A stretch of 55,303 bases of DNA from Obelidium mucronatum (taxonomy: Eukaryota; Chytridiomycota; Chytridiomycetes; Chytridiales; Chytriomycetaceae), in NCBI GenBank assembly GCA_025765595.1, contig JAIVFH010000180.1:1-55303 (forward strand). The letters run 5' to 3'. A program made the position numbers and the translations under genes. The first letter of the stretch is position 1. Every line of letters begins with the position of its first letter. This document shows positions 10,110 through 20,743 of this stretch, in pieces. The notes beneath the pieces were generated by a model that saw nothing but the letters and a program-made list of their open reading frames with translations, made no database searches and was not told the DNA's origin.

Positions 10110-11070
10110 CCATAAAATTGTCGACACATTACAAACGCAACGGTTCCCAACACATGCAAAATCAGCTCTTCGCCAGACTCGGTCAGAAACACAGTAACTC
10201 ACCTGCGAGCAATATACAGGAAGCTTGGGAAGACCAAGAGGTGGGTCGACGGGTCAACAGTCGAAGAAAATCCAGCACTTTTAACGGAAATCGAAAAGCA
10301 TATTGAGTTCAAAAAAAAGAAGCCGTCAATGCACTGGTTCAGCCAATTCAAGCTACACCACTCTTCAAAGAAGATGTAGATAATATTCTAATCAAAATGA
10401 GAGCTCACGCGGCAAATTCAAAAACCCTAAGAGAATGGACAGGATGGCTACAACAAGCAGCCTTAATCTCTATCCTACAAGCATCGGGAAGAAGGCCAGG
10501 AGACATTATCAGGTTGCATCTCCATCTAGTTCTATACCTTCCGGAGAAAAGCGGTTTACTATTTATCATGACAATCCACAAGAGCCGACAATCCACAAGA
10601 CCGCCGGCTCTTCCGGTATTTCCTGCTTCGCAATCAAAAGACACCAGTTGGCGGCAAAATGCACAGTTGCCGATTAGGAAAATTATCTACGGGCGCTAAT
10701 AGCGTTCAGACACAACTTCAACAACACATGCCTACTATTCCCAAACCTGGCAACTCACCACCCTAAGTGCAAACCATATTCATGGCATGCAAAAAATAGC
10801 TCAATGCGTCTGGACATTACAAACAAATACATAGAGTGGTTAGCTGCGCGCCTCAATATAAGAACCAAAGTAACACTTTACAGTATCAGAATCTCAAATG
10901 CTCTCCAAACAAAAGAATTAGCAACAAAAGAGGTATTGGCGCGCACAATGGAAAAGGATGGACAACAGAGGTTTTGGCAGAATTATATACAAAATTCTTA
11001 CCCGCAAGGTCCAATATTACGCCCTAACAGAATTAATGACAAAGTGGATTGCAGAACCATCAGAAAATAG
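10110..11070 (+). pseudogene. DIRS/Ngaro-type tyrosine recombinase, frameshifted
   Basis: Three plus-strand frames make one recombinase. There is an N-terminal helical part (from about 10205, THLRAIYRKLGKTKRW), then the box-I Arg region ILQASGRRPGDIIRLHLHL (about 10470-10525), a beta part, then the box-II region YSIRISNALQTKELATKEV (about 10880-10935). The usual H-x-x-R appears as Y-x-x-R, and the same change is seen in the second copy at 17.0-17.6 kb. A frameshift lies at the A8 run near 10310 and another near 10640-10690. The catalytic Tyr is probably in FWQNYIQ (about 10975-10995). Confidence 0.7.
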
Positions 11071-12003
11071 AGTGCTAGCTCTGATAAATAAGTAATGGAG
11101 AGGAAGGGATTGCATCCCGGCCTTCCACCCTATTTTCCATTACTGACCTACAAATTATTAATACACTTGGGAAAAACGATTTGTGAATATATTGAAATGT
11201 AACAATTTGAGACAGTTCAAGTGAATGATTAATTGGGAGGCACCGAGAGAAAACCAATTTCTGGCCCCAAAGTCGGTCCCAACCTCCAACAGTCAAAGGT
11301 GTCGCAAACGCCACCCGTTCCCCGACCTCCACCCCACATAGGCGCGGAATTCCCAACTCAGGGTTAGGGTTGGACAAAAAAAAAAAGAACTCAGGTTGTG
11401 GTCAACCTTGGAAACGCCAACGGTCACTTCAGGTTCGACTCCCGTTGAGGTGTTGGGAATTCAGGGGCAGCTACGCTTGGAGAGGATGGGATTGCATCCC
11501 AGCCTTCCAGAGCAAACTGTTCTGTCTCTCTCAGACGCTGTCCAAGCGAGTATGTTGATGAACCACATTAGATTTATCCAGCTGCAATAGAGCACATGCC
11601 TTCTTCAAATCTGCAGGTGATTCCAGAGGATTCCAAGCAATAACAGATCCACTACCATATTGTCCAAACATAGAGTTGTTGAAGGATTCAATAAGTGAAG
11701 CTAAACCAACAGGATTAATTTCTAATGCTTGAATACCCGGAGATTGTGAGATTGGAGGCAGGGAACTGATAGGCGATACTGTGATCCCTTGGATACTCCA
11801 AGGTAATTGGACTTTTCACATGCCTTGCAATAACAATTTCAACGCAGTTTTAGTGTAACTTGGCTGGGGCGTTGTCAATGGCATGGCACCAAATGAAATA
11901 ACCTAATCCTTTGAATATTCCACACTTGTATTTATTTGAAAACAGCCTGTCAAATAAATATTCTAGAGTACCCCACACTAGATGCAGCCAGTGGCTGTGT
12001 AAA
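11071..12003. other. unassigned, with related short segments
   Basis: Two segments, about 11097-11134 and 11477-11513, share GAGAGGA-GGGATTGCATCCC-GCCTTCCA and may be a split repeat. Between them GGTTCGACTCC (about 11433) is a perfect match to a pol III B box, with a weak A box upstream, suggesting a tRNA-derived SINE remnant. 11590-12000 shows no gene. Confidence 0.35.
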
Positions 12004-12285
12004 TCAGTAGAGTTTTTTCCTTATTCCAGCAACAATGGATGTGTTTTCAATCATTGAGAGTAGTTTCATGAAATCAGTGTATTGCTGAGACATTACAGAT
12101 AGTGTAGGTGACACAATCATAACTGTTTGAGCAGTATGAGGAATCAACAGGTGCCAGATGAAAACAATCAATATGGGAATCATTGGCTTGCCAGATCCCA
12201 TTGGCTGTACAAACATAACATTATTTCCCATCAACAACTCCCAGACAGCTGTATTTAGTGAATTGGTGGTTTGCCAAAATGTCAC
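12004..12285 (-). pseudogene. RecQ-type helicase relic
   Basis: A 93-codon fragment contains a degenerate Walker A (FVQPMGSGKPMI, Thr replaced by Pro) and a motif Ia-like IVSPTLSVMSQQ at RecQ spacing. It resembles the N-terminal part of the helicase in the transposon at 38213-43222 (FQWQSV..., LVQGTGSGKT, VISPYVALM). No downstream DExH box is present. It is probably the decayed remnant of a related transposon helicase, although a fragment of a subtelomeric (telomere-linked) helicase is also possible. Confidence 0.6.
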
Positions 12286-12539
12286 AGATACTGTCTACTT
12301 TTTCACAACTAAGATTCTTAAATGGCATCAAGGACCCGTGCCCTATATCATATTTTGAAGATAAATTGTCCAGGATATTGACTGGCGCCAATGTTGGAAG
12401 CCATTAGGTCACCGGTGGAGAGTCCATGACTTTCATAGGGGAATAGACAAGAAGTCAAAAACAGCTAAATCCGACACAAATCAGAATGATTTACAATGTT
12501 TTAGTACTGTGCAAAGTTTCAGCATCGGGAGATGTGGTG

Positions 12540-13330
12540 ACAGGTTGAGTTCGAAAAGCTGAGTTGGAGGCATGGTGCAAAGGGACATTTTTTTACTTTT
12601 TCTGAACTTCCTTACGCCCAAACTATGAATGAGTTTTTCCATTTTTTTAGAATTTTTTTGAAAAGTATTTGAAATGGAAATGAAGTGACTTTTGAAAATG
12701 ACTTTTGACAAAAAAAAAAGTCAAAGACTGGTCAAGAGGTTACTTTGAAAAATAAAAAACTCAAAAGTGAAAAACCCATTCAAAAATGCTGCTCCTGACA
12801 CCACCAACAGCCATAAATACCCAATAAATCTACAAAAGATACATAAGAAAGCAAACCAAAGCATCAAGAGAGCCACTCATAGTAAGAAGGCACAGAAGCG
12901 CCAGAAGCGGTACAGAGCCGCTCCTATAGGAACAAGAACGTTTCCTGGGTGTTGAGAATGAGCTGCATTGGGTGTATTGGCGTGTAATCACAAAGTGTCA
13001 CCACAGGATGTCTCAGTTTTCTAGTGTGCAATTATCTGTCCCAGAAGCGTTTTCTAATGAATTAAACAAATCATTGCTGTACAATATACTATCTGAGAGA
13101 TGTACTGTTGTGTTGCAGTGGGGGTCTGTGATATGTTGCTGGTTTGCACATTCATTCATAGTTGTGTTTTACTTTTCAGTTAAAAACAACATAATAAACC
13201 AATTTCTTTCAAATGTAATTCAAAAAGAATTTCAAAAAAATTTCAAAAACTCATTCATAGTTTGGGCCACCTTGCTCCCAATAAATTTGTAATGGGTGCA
13301 AACAACAATTTTTTCAAAATGGCTGAATTT
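12540..13330. repeat. inverted-repeat element (foldback-like)
   Basis: Arms at about 12590-12670 and 13205-13285 are inverted and imperfect; both contain CCCAAACTATGAATGAGTTTTT followed by AATTTTTTTGAAA. A third related segment lies at 16560-16680 (GTTTGGGCTAAGGAAGTTCAGAA, and a CAAATTTATTGGGAG block shared with 13262-13290). It is a dispersed MITE-like family without visible coding. Confidence 0.5.
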
Positions 13331-14214
13331 CCTTAGCCCAAAAGGCCAATGACGACAATTACAACAAAAATATCAAACACCCTAAGTCCACCGAAAGCTA
13401 AGCGGTCCAAAGACCAAATTACTGTGGAGGAACTGATGAAGTACGACCTGTTTGGGATCTAACATGAACCTCCTACCGAGAGAAGTGTGGCGGGACAATG
13501 AGTTGAACATCCAGCCCTTTGTGTGAACCCCCCCACTCCCACGCTAGAGCTCTGGCTCCCCAATTGCTTGAGTAACATTTCTCTATCTCTCCAATTGCTT
13601 GAGTACCATTTCTCTATCTCTTGCCTCTATTTGCCTTTCTTTCTTTTTGCTAAGTGACATGCAATTTAAAACAGCACAGAACATCGCCGCCACCGGACTG
13701 GCACTGCCACAGCCAACCCAAGCTCTCCTCGTCCCTCAAGCAACTTGAATCCGTTGTCGTCGCCATTCCAAACAGGCTGGACAATTTGGTACCTGTCAAA
13801 CGGAAAACAATCCTGACTTGGACACCATTAGCAGCGGTACTTGCTTGGCCGATCTTCCAAATGCCGACCGATTCTTTGACGCACTAGGACCAAATGATCC
13901 ATGAAAACTGGGCCAATGCCCACACAAAGGAAAAAATAGTTCGAAGCTAATTCAGCCCTGGTTGGCTGTCTCAAACCAACTATACCACCTTCCGCTACTG
14001 GCTCGTACTGCTTCATCCCTGCAACTCTGTGTGGTCACACATAGAAATATCCTGTATTGATTGAACGACTGACTGCTTTTGAAAACCGACATTCATGAGT
14101 GCTTTGGATCCCTAGTGTTATGTTTTGATCCTCTATCTGTTGAATAAGTGCTGGACAAACGAATGCAAATGACAGACTTCTTACAATTATCATAATGTTT
14201 ATCATTGAGTGTTT
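13331..14214. other. unassigned
   Basis: Contains a 30-bp imperfect duplication (TCCCCAATTGCTTGAGTA.. about 13556-13622) and a short plus-strand frame at 13654-13887 without motifs. No gene is supported. Confidence 0.35.
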
Positions 14215-14268
14215 GCTGACTTTGGGATGCAAAAGTCTGGATGTCCCCACTCAAGATCCCTTGTATGC
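14215..14268 (+). repeat. inverted repeat arm, partner 15683-15738
   Basis: About 45 bp including GTCTGGATGT-CCCACTCAAGATCCCTTGTA occurs inverted at about 15683-15738. The arms enclose 1.4 kb that holds the LTR-like block and gag-like start. They could be termini of a DNA element, or two remnants of one repeat. Confidence 0.4.
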
Positions 14269-14277
14269 AATATCAAA

Positions 14278-14595
14278 TTATGCATGTGTAAAATTTGAAG
14301 TGAGTGTTTGTTTGGTGTTTTTTTTATTCCTCCAGGCTGAGACTGTTTTCGTGCCAAAAGCTGCACTACTTGTTGGTTTGTTGTTCAGATTCAACATCTT
14401 CATCAAAATTGTTCTTGAGAGAAATAACATTTGGAGCATCTGAGCAATGAGAAAGCAGAGATTGGTCTGCAGCAGGGTTTGAAGGACCAGCGGCCGAGGA
14501 GGACGTAGCGGCAATGAAGGACCAGCGGCCAAGGAGGACGTAGCGGCAAAACCGACAGATTTCCGAGGAACGGTAGCAGGAGGAGTATCAGCCAT
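14278..14595 (-). pseudogene. gag-like N-terminal ORF
   Basis: The minus-strand frame begins MADTPPATVPRK about 30 bases downstream of the LTR-like block at 14624-14826. It includes two copies of a 36-bp tandem repeat (about 14476-14549; TCCTCGGCC-GCTGGTCCTTC on the minus strand). Proline/alanine/leucine-rich, 105 codons. Position after an LTR-like block suggests the start of gag, but no capsid or zinc-knuckle motif is visible and the frame soon ends. Confidence 0.35.
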
Positions 14596-14623
14596 TATTG
14601 TATTTTAGTTTCAATACTCAGAT

Positions 14624-14826
14624 AGTCAATAAAGGACTTAAGGGTTCTTGAAGGCACGAGGGCTTAGGGGGTACGAGGGCTTGACCAATAACGGCTTGAG
14701 ATCATGAGAGACAGAACTGAAGAGTTACAAAACTGTAAAACTAACACAGAATGTATTGAAACTGAACTAAAACTCAGAGCAGAAACCTTGCTATTTATGC
14801 AAGTTCTGGAATTACAAATGGTAAAA
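14624..14826 (-). repeat. LTR-like block, inverted copy of 1-200
   Basis: The reverse complement matches 1-200 with few differences. On the minus strand it contains TTGCATAAATAGCAAGG and ends TTATTGACTA, followed by a gag-like ATG. The opposite orientation of the two copies excludes them being the two LTRs of one element. Confidence 0.5.
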
Positions 14827-14999
14827 GTTCAAAACAGAAAACAAACTGAAAATCAAACTGAAAATCAAACTGAAAATGTGATAGCAAGAGTGATAGCACA
14901 CTAATATGTGAAATCAAGAGTGATATCACAAAACTGAAACAGAAAAACTTGATGAAATGACAAATCAAAGGTGAAAAATAAAAAAATAGAAACTTAAAG

Positions 15000-15065
15000 T
15001 AAAATATTCCTAGCGGGGATCCAACCCTGATTTCCATTGTGCAAGTCCCGTGTAACAACCACTTA
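15000..15065 (-). ncRNA. tRNA-like segment (possible SINE head)
   Basis: On the minus strand, GCTAAGTGGTTGTTACACGG fits an A box and GGGTTGGATCCCCGC a B box, with about 30 bp between. Length and spacing are tRNA-like, and outer ends partly pair (CTAGCGG / AGCTAAG is poor). It is more likely a tRNA-derived SINE than a functional tRNA. Confidence 0.4.
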
Positions 15066-17030
15066 GCTTCAAAACTGTAGAGAAATATTCCTATAGAACG
15101 GGTGATTCCTAACAGTTTTTGGGTTTTTATTGAAACTCTATAACTGTTGCACTGCATTGTATGAATAAAACAATATTCTCTCTATAAATCTCTTTATATT
15201 CTTATTTTGAACAAGTCCTTGAAGTTTAGTGTGTTTTCGACTTCTTGTGGTGGAGTAGTTAAAAAAGACGTGTTTTTGGTATTCTTCGAAAAACCAGCCT
15301 GACCATGCATAGAAAGAAAAGTTGGCAATCCATGTCACCCATCCTCAACTCGAAAGAAACATCCGGGGCAAGCTTGGGCGCCAATCCAACTTGAAACCAG
15401 GAACTCTGGACTCCTGGAGACTGGCAGTGTTGGGTAGAGGTCAGCATTCAAAGTCAAAGTAAGTCCCATCCACCTCCAATTAGAGATATTCTTACATTCT
15501 TTATCTCTATTCAAAAAATGATAATCCAGATGGGCCAAGACTCCAACAAAGGGCATGAAGCGAGAGCGGGCCAAATGTGCACTCTACTTTTGAAATAGAA
15601 GTTAATGTTCTACACCACAGATAATTTAGACAAAGATTAAAGTGCTTTCCCTACATATTTTTTTTCGATTTTGTTCGATTTTGAATCACTTACAAGGGAT
15701 CTTGAGTGGGAACATCCAGACCTTCACATTCCAAACTCAACAAAATGAACAATATGATAATGATTCCAAAGAAATCCGCAGTTTGCATACTGCAGTAGAA
15801 GAGTGCTTGTCAAGGATTTACTGCTTTGACTGGTTGCTTGTCAAGGACTTGTGTATGCCTGGAGAACCAGGAAATTCCAAGGTCTCAGCCAGTGTTTGCC
15901 CAGGGCTTTTTCAATGGAAAGAGGATTGAAACATGACACTGGGGGTCCAAAGCACTCACAAACTTCTGCCAATTACTGCCGGTTTTCCCAAAGCACAGTC
16001 TGTCGTTCAATCAACGTATACATTTGATATTTTTGCTATGGGGACATACACTAAAATTAGCCGCTGTTAACTAATCAGAATACAACAGAAAATAAAAACG
16101 TAGCTAATATACATTTCGTAAAGAATGTCTGAGGAGCTGTGGTAGCAGAGGAGGATGATGTTGAGGTCTTGAAGAGTAATGAACTTGACAGATATCAAAC
16201 ACGTCCACTTTTCACAACTTCTTCCCATTGCCAAAAAAGTGGATTTGGGTTGGTTGAAAGACCAGGCGGACTCGGGCTTGGGTTGACTTCGGTGGTGACG
16301 GTGCAAGCTTTGGTTGGGCAAAAAATCATTGTGTGTGTCAAAAGAAACAGAAACAATAGAGGAGAACTAAAGAAGAGGTATGCTAACAACCGCGCGAGCG
16401 ACTTGAAAGCCAGTGTTCTGCAGTAGTTGCAGTGTGCGAAACTCACCATAACGACTCTGCACAGTCACAGGAGGGCCACAATGTACGATTGAAACAAAAG
16501 TTTCATTACCCGGTCATCAGCTGTGGATAAGTCTTTCTTGTTGTTTTTTTCATATTTGTCGTCATTGGGCGTTTGGGCTAAGGAAGTTCAGAAAAAATGA
16601 AAATTGTCCCTTTGCACCATCACAAATTTATTGGGAGAAAGGTGGTTTGGGCCTTAGACCAAAAGCCCTATGAGGACAATTATGAAAAACAAAAAACTGC
16701 TAAGTCCTGCCAAGTACAATGCTGGCACCATCGAACATGACCCAGCACTGTTGAATGACAGTCAAATGAGCCCCAGTGCCTTGAGCACTTGCTGGAAGCG
16801 GGCCAAGGAAGAGAGACTGTGACGCAGGAGCAGCAAGTAGCACAGACCTGTGCTGCACACTCACTGTGCATCCAGTACTCTCAGTAATAGTAAACCTCAG
16901 ACCCTCGCGTTGGGGGCGGCTTGTGAGGGCCGCTTCTCTCCCAGAACTCATCTGTCCTGTTCTGGTTTGTCAACTTGTGCAAGAAGTCGGTTTGCAGTTT
17001 GCAATCCATATGGACAACTGGCTTGATGTC
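15066..17030. other. unassigned intergenic or decayed repeats
   Basis: Several frames of 60-100 codons occur, without motifs. 16560-16700 belongs to the dispersed repeat noted at 12540-13330. There is no support for a conserved gene. A plus-strand frame at 15642-15929 is cysteine-containing and unrecognised. Confidence 0.3.
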
Positions 17031-17034
17031 CCCG

Positions 17035-17589
17035 TTCCTTTGTTGTGTGTTACAGGGAAGTACTTGGAGTAGTGTTTCGCCATCTCCTGCGTCTTCCAAC
17101 CTCCTTTATCCATAGTTTTCTATAGACTGTCCATAGTGTCTATCTCGCGCGCTTCTAGGGCGCTGGCTACTCGTAGACCGTAGAGTTTGAGGTCGTGCGT
17201 GTATCCACACTCCTTGGCTGTTGTTTTGAGTAGGCGGTTTACCGCCTGCATGTCTATTGCGCTGTTTTTGTAGTGTCATAAGTATTTGCCTTCTTTTGGT
17301 ATCCTTGTGAGGTTTGGGAATAGCAGGCTCGTATGGTAGAGGTTGTAGTTAAATCACTTCAGAATTGTAATATATGTCTCAATGGTTCTTACAGCGCAGG
17401 ATCGTTTGTTATTTGCCTTTTTTGTAACAACAAATCTCAATAGTCCTGTCTTTGAGACTGTTATGACAAAAAGGAGCCTTTGCTTTTGTCTTAAGTAAAT
17501 GGCCAGGTTGACGTGTAGTCTTGCGATATTGCCTGGTGTACTGCCCAATGCCTTTATACTTGTTTCCTGACCACATTATTTCAACTATT
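17035..17589 (-). pseudogene. second DIRS/Ngaro-type tyrosine recombinase relic
   Basis: The minus-strand frame reads the box-I region GSTPGNIARLHVNLAIYL (about 17490-17550), which aligns with GRRPGDIIRLHLHLVLYL of the copy at 10.5 kb but has lost the box-I Arg. It goes on to LYGLRVASALEAREIDTM (box II, Y-x-x-R again, about 17125-17180), and GGWKTQEMAKHYSKYF with the likely catalytic Tyr (about 17060-17105). Three in-frame stops occur. The upstream part is cut off by insertion of LINE-B exactly at 17590-17607. Confidence 0.7.
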
Positions 17590-17607
17590 GGGAGTCGCTG
17601 ACACAAA
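17590..17607. repeat. LINE-B target-site duplication, left
   Basis: GGGAGTCGCTGACACAAA is repeated exactly at 25627-25644, directly after the LINE-B poly-A tail. Confidence 0.95.
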
Positions 17608-18370
17608 CAAAAAAAACTTTGTTGAAATTGTAAAGCGGTGAGCCACCTGTCAACGCAGTTCTAACACCACCACACCACCACCACCTGAATGCAACAGGAA
17701 CGCATGTCCAACGGGGACCTCCGTGCGCCTGTCGTAGTAGCTCAAGGTGGCAGTGTGGGCGGGACTGCGGCAGGCGGCGCAGAGGTGGGGCGGGTCTCGG
17801 GGCCGGAGGGGCGCAGCAAGCGGCGAGCCAGCAGCAGCGACGCCAGCAGCAGTGACGGCGGCGACGCAGGGAATCAAAATCGTGTCTGGAAGCCGCGAAG
17901 CGGTGTCTTGTTTGGAGGACGCGATGCGATACCCACCATAGGGAAGGAACAGAGCAGGCTTCGGCGGCTCCGGCGACCTAACTCGCCCCTTCGACGCTCA
18001 AGCGCTGCGGCGCACGGGCCCATCACGTCTCAGCGCTGCTCTGACGTGGGGGTCTGGTTGAGAGCGGGCCGCGACCGGGTGGAAACAGGCGGGCTTGTTC
18101 AGCCCCCCTGGCAACTCACCTTGCCCCCCCAACACAACAACACCACAATTGCACACGTACATACTGTACCCTTGCACATGAGTGTCTGTAACAGTGAAAT
18201 TGAAACAAAAGAAACAAAAAGAAACGAAGTAACAAATAAAACAAAACATAACAACCCAATATACCATACAACAACAACACCAACGCAAACAACAGATTGT
18301 AAGAGAATCAACGACCACCCAATAAAAAACAGTAGAGACAAGTGGGAGTTTTATTGCTACTCTAACTCTA
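17608..18370 (+). promoter_or_regulatory. LINE-B 5' UTR with GC-rich island
   Basis: Approximately 17690-18120 is much more GC-rich than the AT-rich coding region. It is dense in GCGGC, CAGCAGC and CGGCG words and sits at the 5' end of the full-length element, where an internal LINE promoter is expected. A frame starting at 17689 runs 256 codons and overlaps the start of the next ORF, but its Ser/Arg/Gly-rich composition looks like a by-product of GC bias. The island may have been acquired separately. Confidence 0.5.
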
Positions 18371-20743
18371 ATGGCCGAGACCAACAAAGACAAGCCCAAC
18401 GTGAAAAAACCGAAAACCAAACTCCAAATCAAAGCACTGCAACTAAGCAATCCGAATAAGAAACAAATAGAAGAAACAAGCATAACCAAAAACGGACACC
18501 ATACCTCCAAAATGGACGAAACCTTCAACAGCAACAACTTGTACAACAACAGCGGCAGCAAAAACAACCAACTCGTAACATGCAGAGCATCTAATAACGA
18601 CGTTGAAATCCTTGAGAAATGCCCTGAAACGGGCCAAAGAGGCAGAGTAATGACACCAACAAAACCCAAACAACGTCAAAACAAAAGTCAAAAGGAGACA
18701 AATAAAATTATTATTAACAAATACTCGACACTCTTTGACTTCAACTTCACAAAAACAATAAATACACCAACAGCGCCCACAACACCCCAAGAACCAGAAA
18801 ATGCAAACCAACCAATAACAAACAAAATTGCAACTCTCAAAAGAAAACAAACCAATGAAACAGAAAGCTTAGAAACAACCAACAAACGCGGCAAAACGGA
18901 CTCACCAAACGCCACAAAAACCAATCGTAAAGAAATAAGAAAAACAATAAAAAGGAAAACTGAATCTGTCCAAACAATCCCTCTCAAAAGACACGCCAAA
19001 AATCAGAATACTGAGGCAAAGATGGACAACAGACCCAGCGGCAACACAACAATACCCAGCAATAAAGCACTCAAGGTAAGAGAGCTTATTTTGGGAATTA
19101 GTAAGGAAGTGCTGAAAAACGGAGACCTAACCGACGCCTCAATCAAAATCGTAGAAAAACTAGAAAAAGAAGGGGATCCCTACCCCCAGGGAGGAGGGTC
19201 CAGCAGCAAACAGCAACAAATGCTTAACAATAAAAGAGCCAACTGGCTTGAACTAAAAATGTATAAAATTTTACAAGACAAAGACGCAAATGGAATCCTC
19301 CAAGAAAAGGAACCAGAAAAAGCCATCTCCATGTTAAATTATCCTGTGAGACAGATGATAAAAAGGAAAACCAGAGAGGAAGAGGAAACCGCCCAAAGTG
19401 GTCCAAGTACAACTGTTAGCGTAGCAGTCCAAAAGAAAATAGACAACCTCTTGAAGACACTAGAAACCGAAAGAACTAACTCCAAACGAACCAAGACCAC
19501 AACAAAAGGAGGAGACGCCTCCGCCACCCTAAGTACCCAAAGTACCAACACAAAAAAAAAGACAACACTGCCAACTCCACAAACAACCCCCTCTAAAACG
19601 CAAAATGAAGAAGAGTTATATGAAACAGAACTACATAATAAAATATACCAGGGAAAACCCAGGCAAATGAGAACCAAACTAGACGAAACCATGCGAGTTG
19701 CAACCTACAACTGCAGAGGACTTAACGACACAACAATGATCCAGATAATGCAACTCTTAAAAAATCATAGCATAGACATACTCCTTATCCAAGAAACCAA
19801 ATGCACAGACAAGCACGCACAAAAGCTAATAGCCGCATACAAAGGCGACTTCAACGGACTATCCTATTGGACAAACGCAACAGGTTCCACGCTAATAGCG
19901 GCAGGTACCGGAATCATTATGACAGAGAAATGGAACAGACACTTCACTAAATGTGAAAAGACAAGTGCAAGCCTAATGTCAGTAACACTTACGTTCCGCG
20001 AAGGTACTATCAGAGTAATCAACACATACTGGCCATCCGATGACACTGCAGAAAACACAAAAAACACTCTGTCAGCACTTAACAAATGGCAAACCGACGA
20101 CAAAGGAAGCAGAAAACACATTGGAACAATCATTGCAGGAGACATGAATGAAGCCGAAACCACCAATGACTGGAAATCTGAAAAAGTAAACGCCAGACCA
20201 GCCAAAAAACACAGCTTGATCAAATGGCTGAGAGAGAAAAACTATGAAGATGCGTATAGAATAATCAATGAGGACCAAATAAGCTATTCATACTTCAAAA
20301 TGGAAAGAAACAGAATTGTTCAAGCAAGTAGATTAGACGCCATCTGGCTTGGGCAAAACCTGGCTAGCCTCACATCCCAGTGTCAATGCCTGTCAGAAAC
20401 ACTGGACTACAGACACTCCGACCACACACCTGTAATTGCAGACATTGAAATAAATCAGCTCCTCAAACCTGCAAAGAAACCTAAGAAAGAAATAAGGAGA
20501 GTTGTCGATCTCGAAAAAGCAACCAAGGAACACTGGCAAAAATTCCAAGAAAAACTTGACCTAGCCCTAACAGAAAGCAACCTACTTGCAGAACTGGCAG
20601 AAGCTACAAACACATGGCAAACTGAAAAAGGCAACACAGAAAGAATCCAAGAGCATACTAAGATAGCCCAAGACCTGATGAAATGTAGAGAACCCAGCAT
20701 GACTGAAAACTTGTACGACCCTAAGGGAAAGAAGAAGTCATGA
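18371..20743 (+). CDS. LINE-B ORF: gag-like region plus AP endonuclease
   Basis: 790 codons. Residues 1 to about 440 are rich in Lys, Asn and Thr, with no zinc knuckle visible, and probably bind RNA. From about residue 443 an exonuclease/endonuclease/phosphatase fold is clear: ATYNCRGL (Asn), ILLIQETK (catalytic Glu), IAGDMNEAE (Asp/Asn), SRLDAIW, and YRHSDHTPV with the terminal catalytic His. This enzyme nicks target DNA to prime reverse transcription. The last four bases overlap the next frame as ATGA. Because the next frame continues naturally upstream (…EEVMKTLDK), a one-base frame change in an ancestral single ORF is as likely as translational coupling. Confidence 0.85.
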   Translation: MAETNKDKPNVKKPKTKLQIKALQLSNPNKKQIEETSITKNGHHTSKMDETFNSNNLYNNSGSKNNQLVTCRASNNDVEILEKCPETGQRGRVMTPTKPKQRQNKSQKETNKIIINKYSTLFDFNFTKTINTPTAPTTPQEPENANQPITNKIATLKRKQTNETESLETTNKRGKTDSPNATKTNRKEIRKTIKRKTESVQTIPLKRHAKNQNTEAKMDNRPSGNTTIPSNKALKVRELILGISKEVLKNGDLTDASIKIVEKLEKEGDPYPQGGGSSSKQQQMLNNKRANWLELKMYKILQDKDANGILQEKEPEKAISMLNYPVRQMIKRKTREEEETAQSGPSTTVSVAVQKKIDNLLKTLETERTNSKRTKTTTKGGDASATLSTQSTNTKKKTTLPTPQTTPSKTQNEEELYETELHNKIYQGKPRQMRTKLDETMRVATYNCRGLNDTTMIQIMQLLKNHSIDILLIQETKCTDKHAQKLIAAYKGDFNGLSYWTNATGSTLIAAGTGIIMTEKWNRHFTKCEKTSASLMSVTLTFREGTIRVINTYWPSDDTAENTKNTLSALNKWQTDDKGSRKHIGTIIAGDMNEAETTNDWKSEKVNARPAKKHSLIKWLREKNYEDAYRIINEDQISYSYFKMERNRIVQASRLDAIWLGQNLASLTSQCQCLSETLDYRHSDHTPVIADIEINQLLKPAKKPKKEIRRVVDLEKATKEHWQKFQEKLDLALTESNLLAELAEATNTWQTEKGNTERIQEHTKIAQDLMKCREPSMTENLYDPKGKKKS

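Larger units (their letters stand above)
8005..11070 (+). mobile_element. DIRS/Ngaro-like tyrosine-recombinase retroelement, decayed
   Basis: Two plus-strand coding blocks in the order expected of DIRS-type elements are present: RNase H plus the adjacent methyltransferase-like region (8005-8837), then a tyrosine recombinase (about 10110-11070). The reverse transcriptase and gag that should lie upstream are missing. The element is interrupted by an A30 run at 8845 and by a TIR element at 9202-10100. Short similar segments at 11095-11134 and 11475-11513 (sharing GGGATTGCATCCC) could be remnants of the split repeats of such elements, but this is weak. Confidence 0.8.

Noticed and set aside
1..14826. 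The two inverted LTR-like blocks as ends of one 14.8-kb element
   Set aside because: LTRs of one element must be direct repeats, and the interior consists of unrelated elements on both strands.
17689..18459. 256-codon plus-strand frame in the LINE-B 5' region as a separate gene
   Set aside because: Composition follows the GC-rich island, and it overlaps the real gag-like frame; no domain or codon pattern supports translation.
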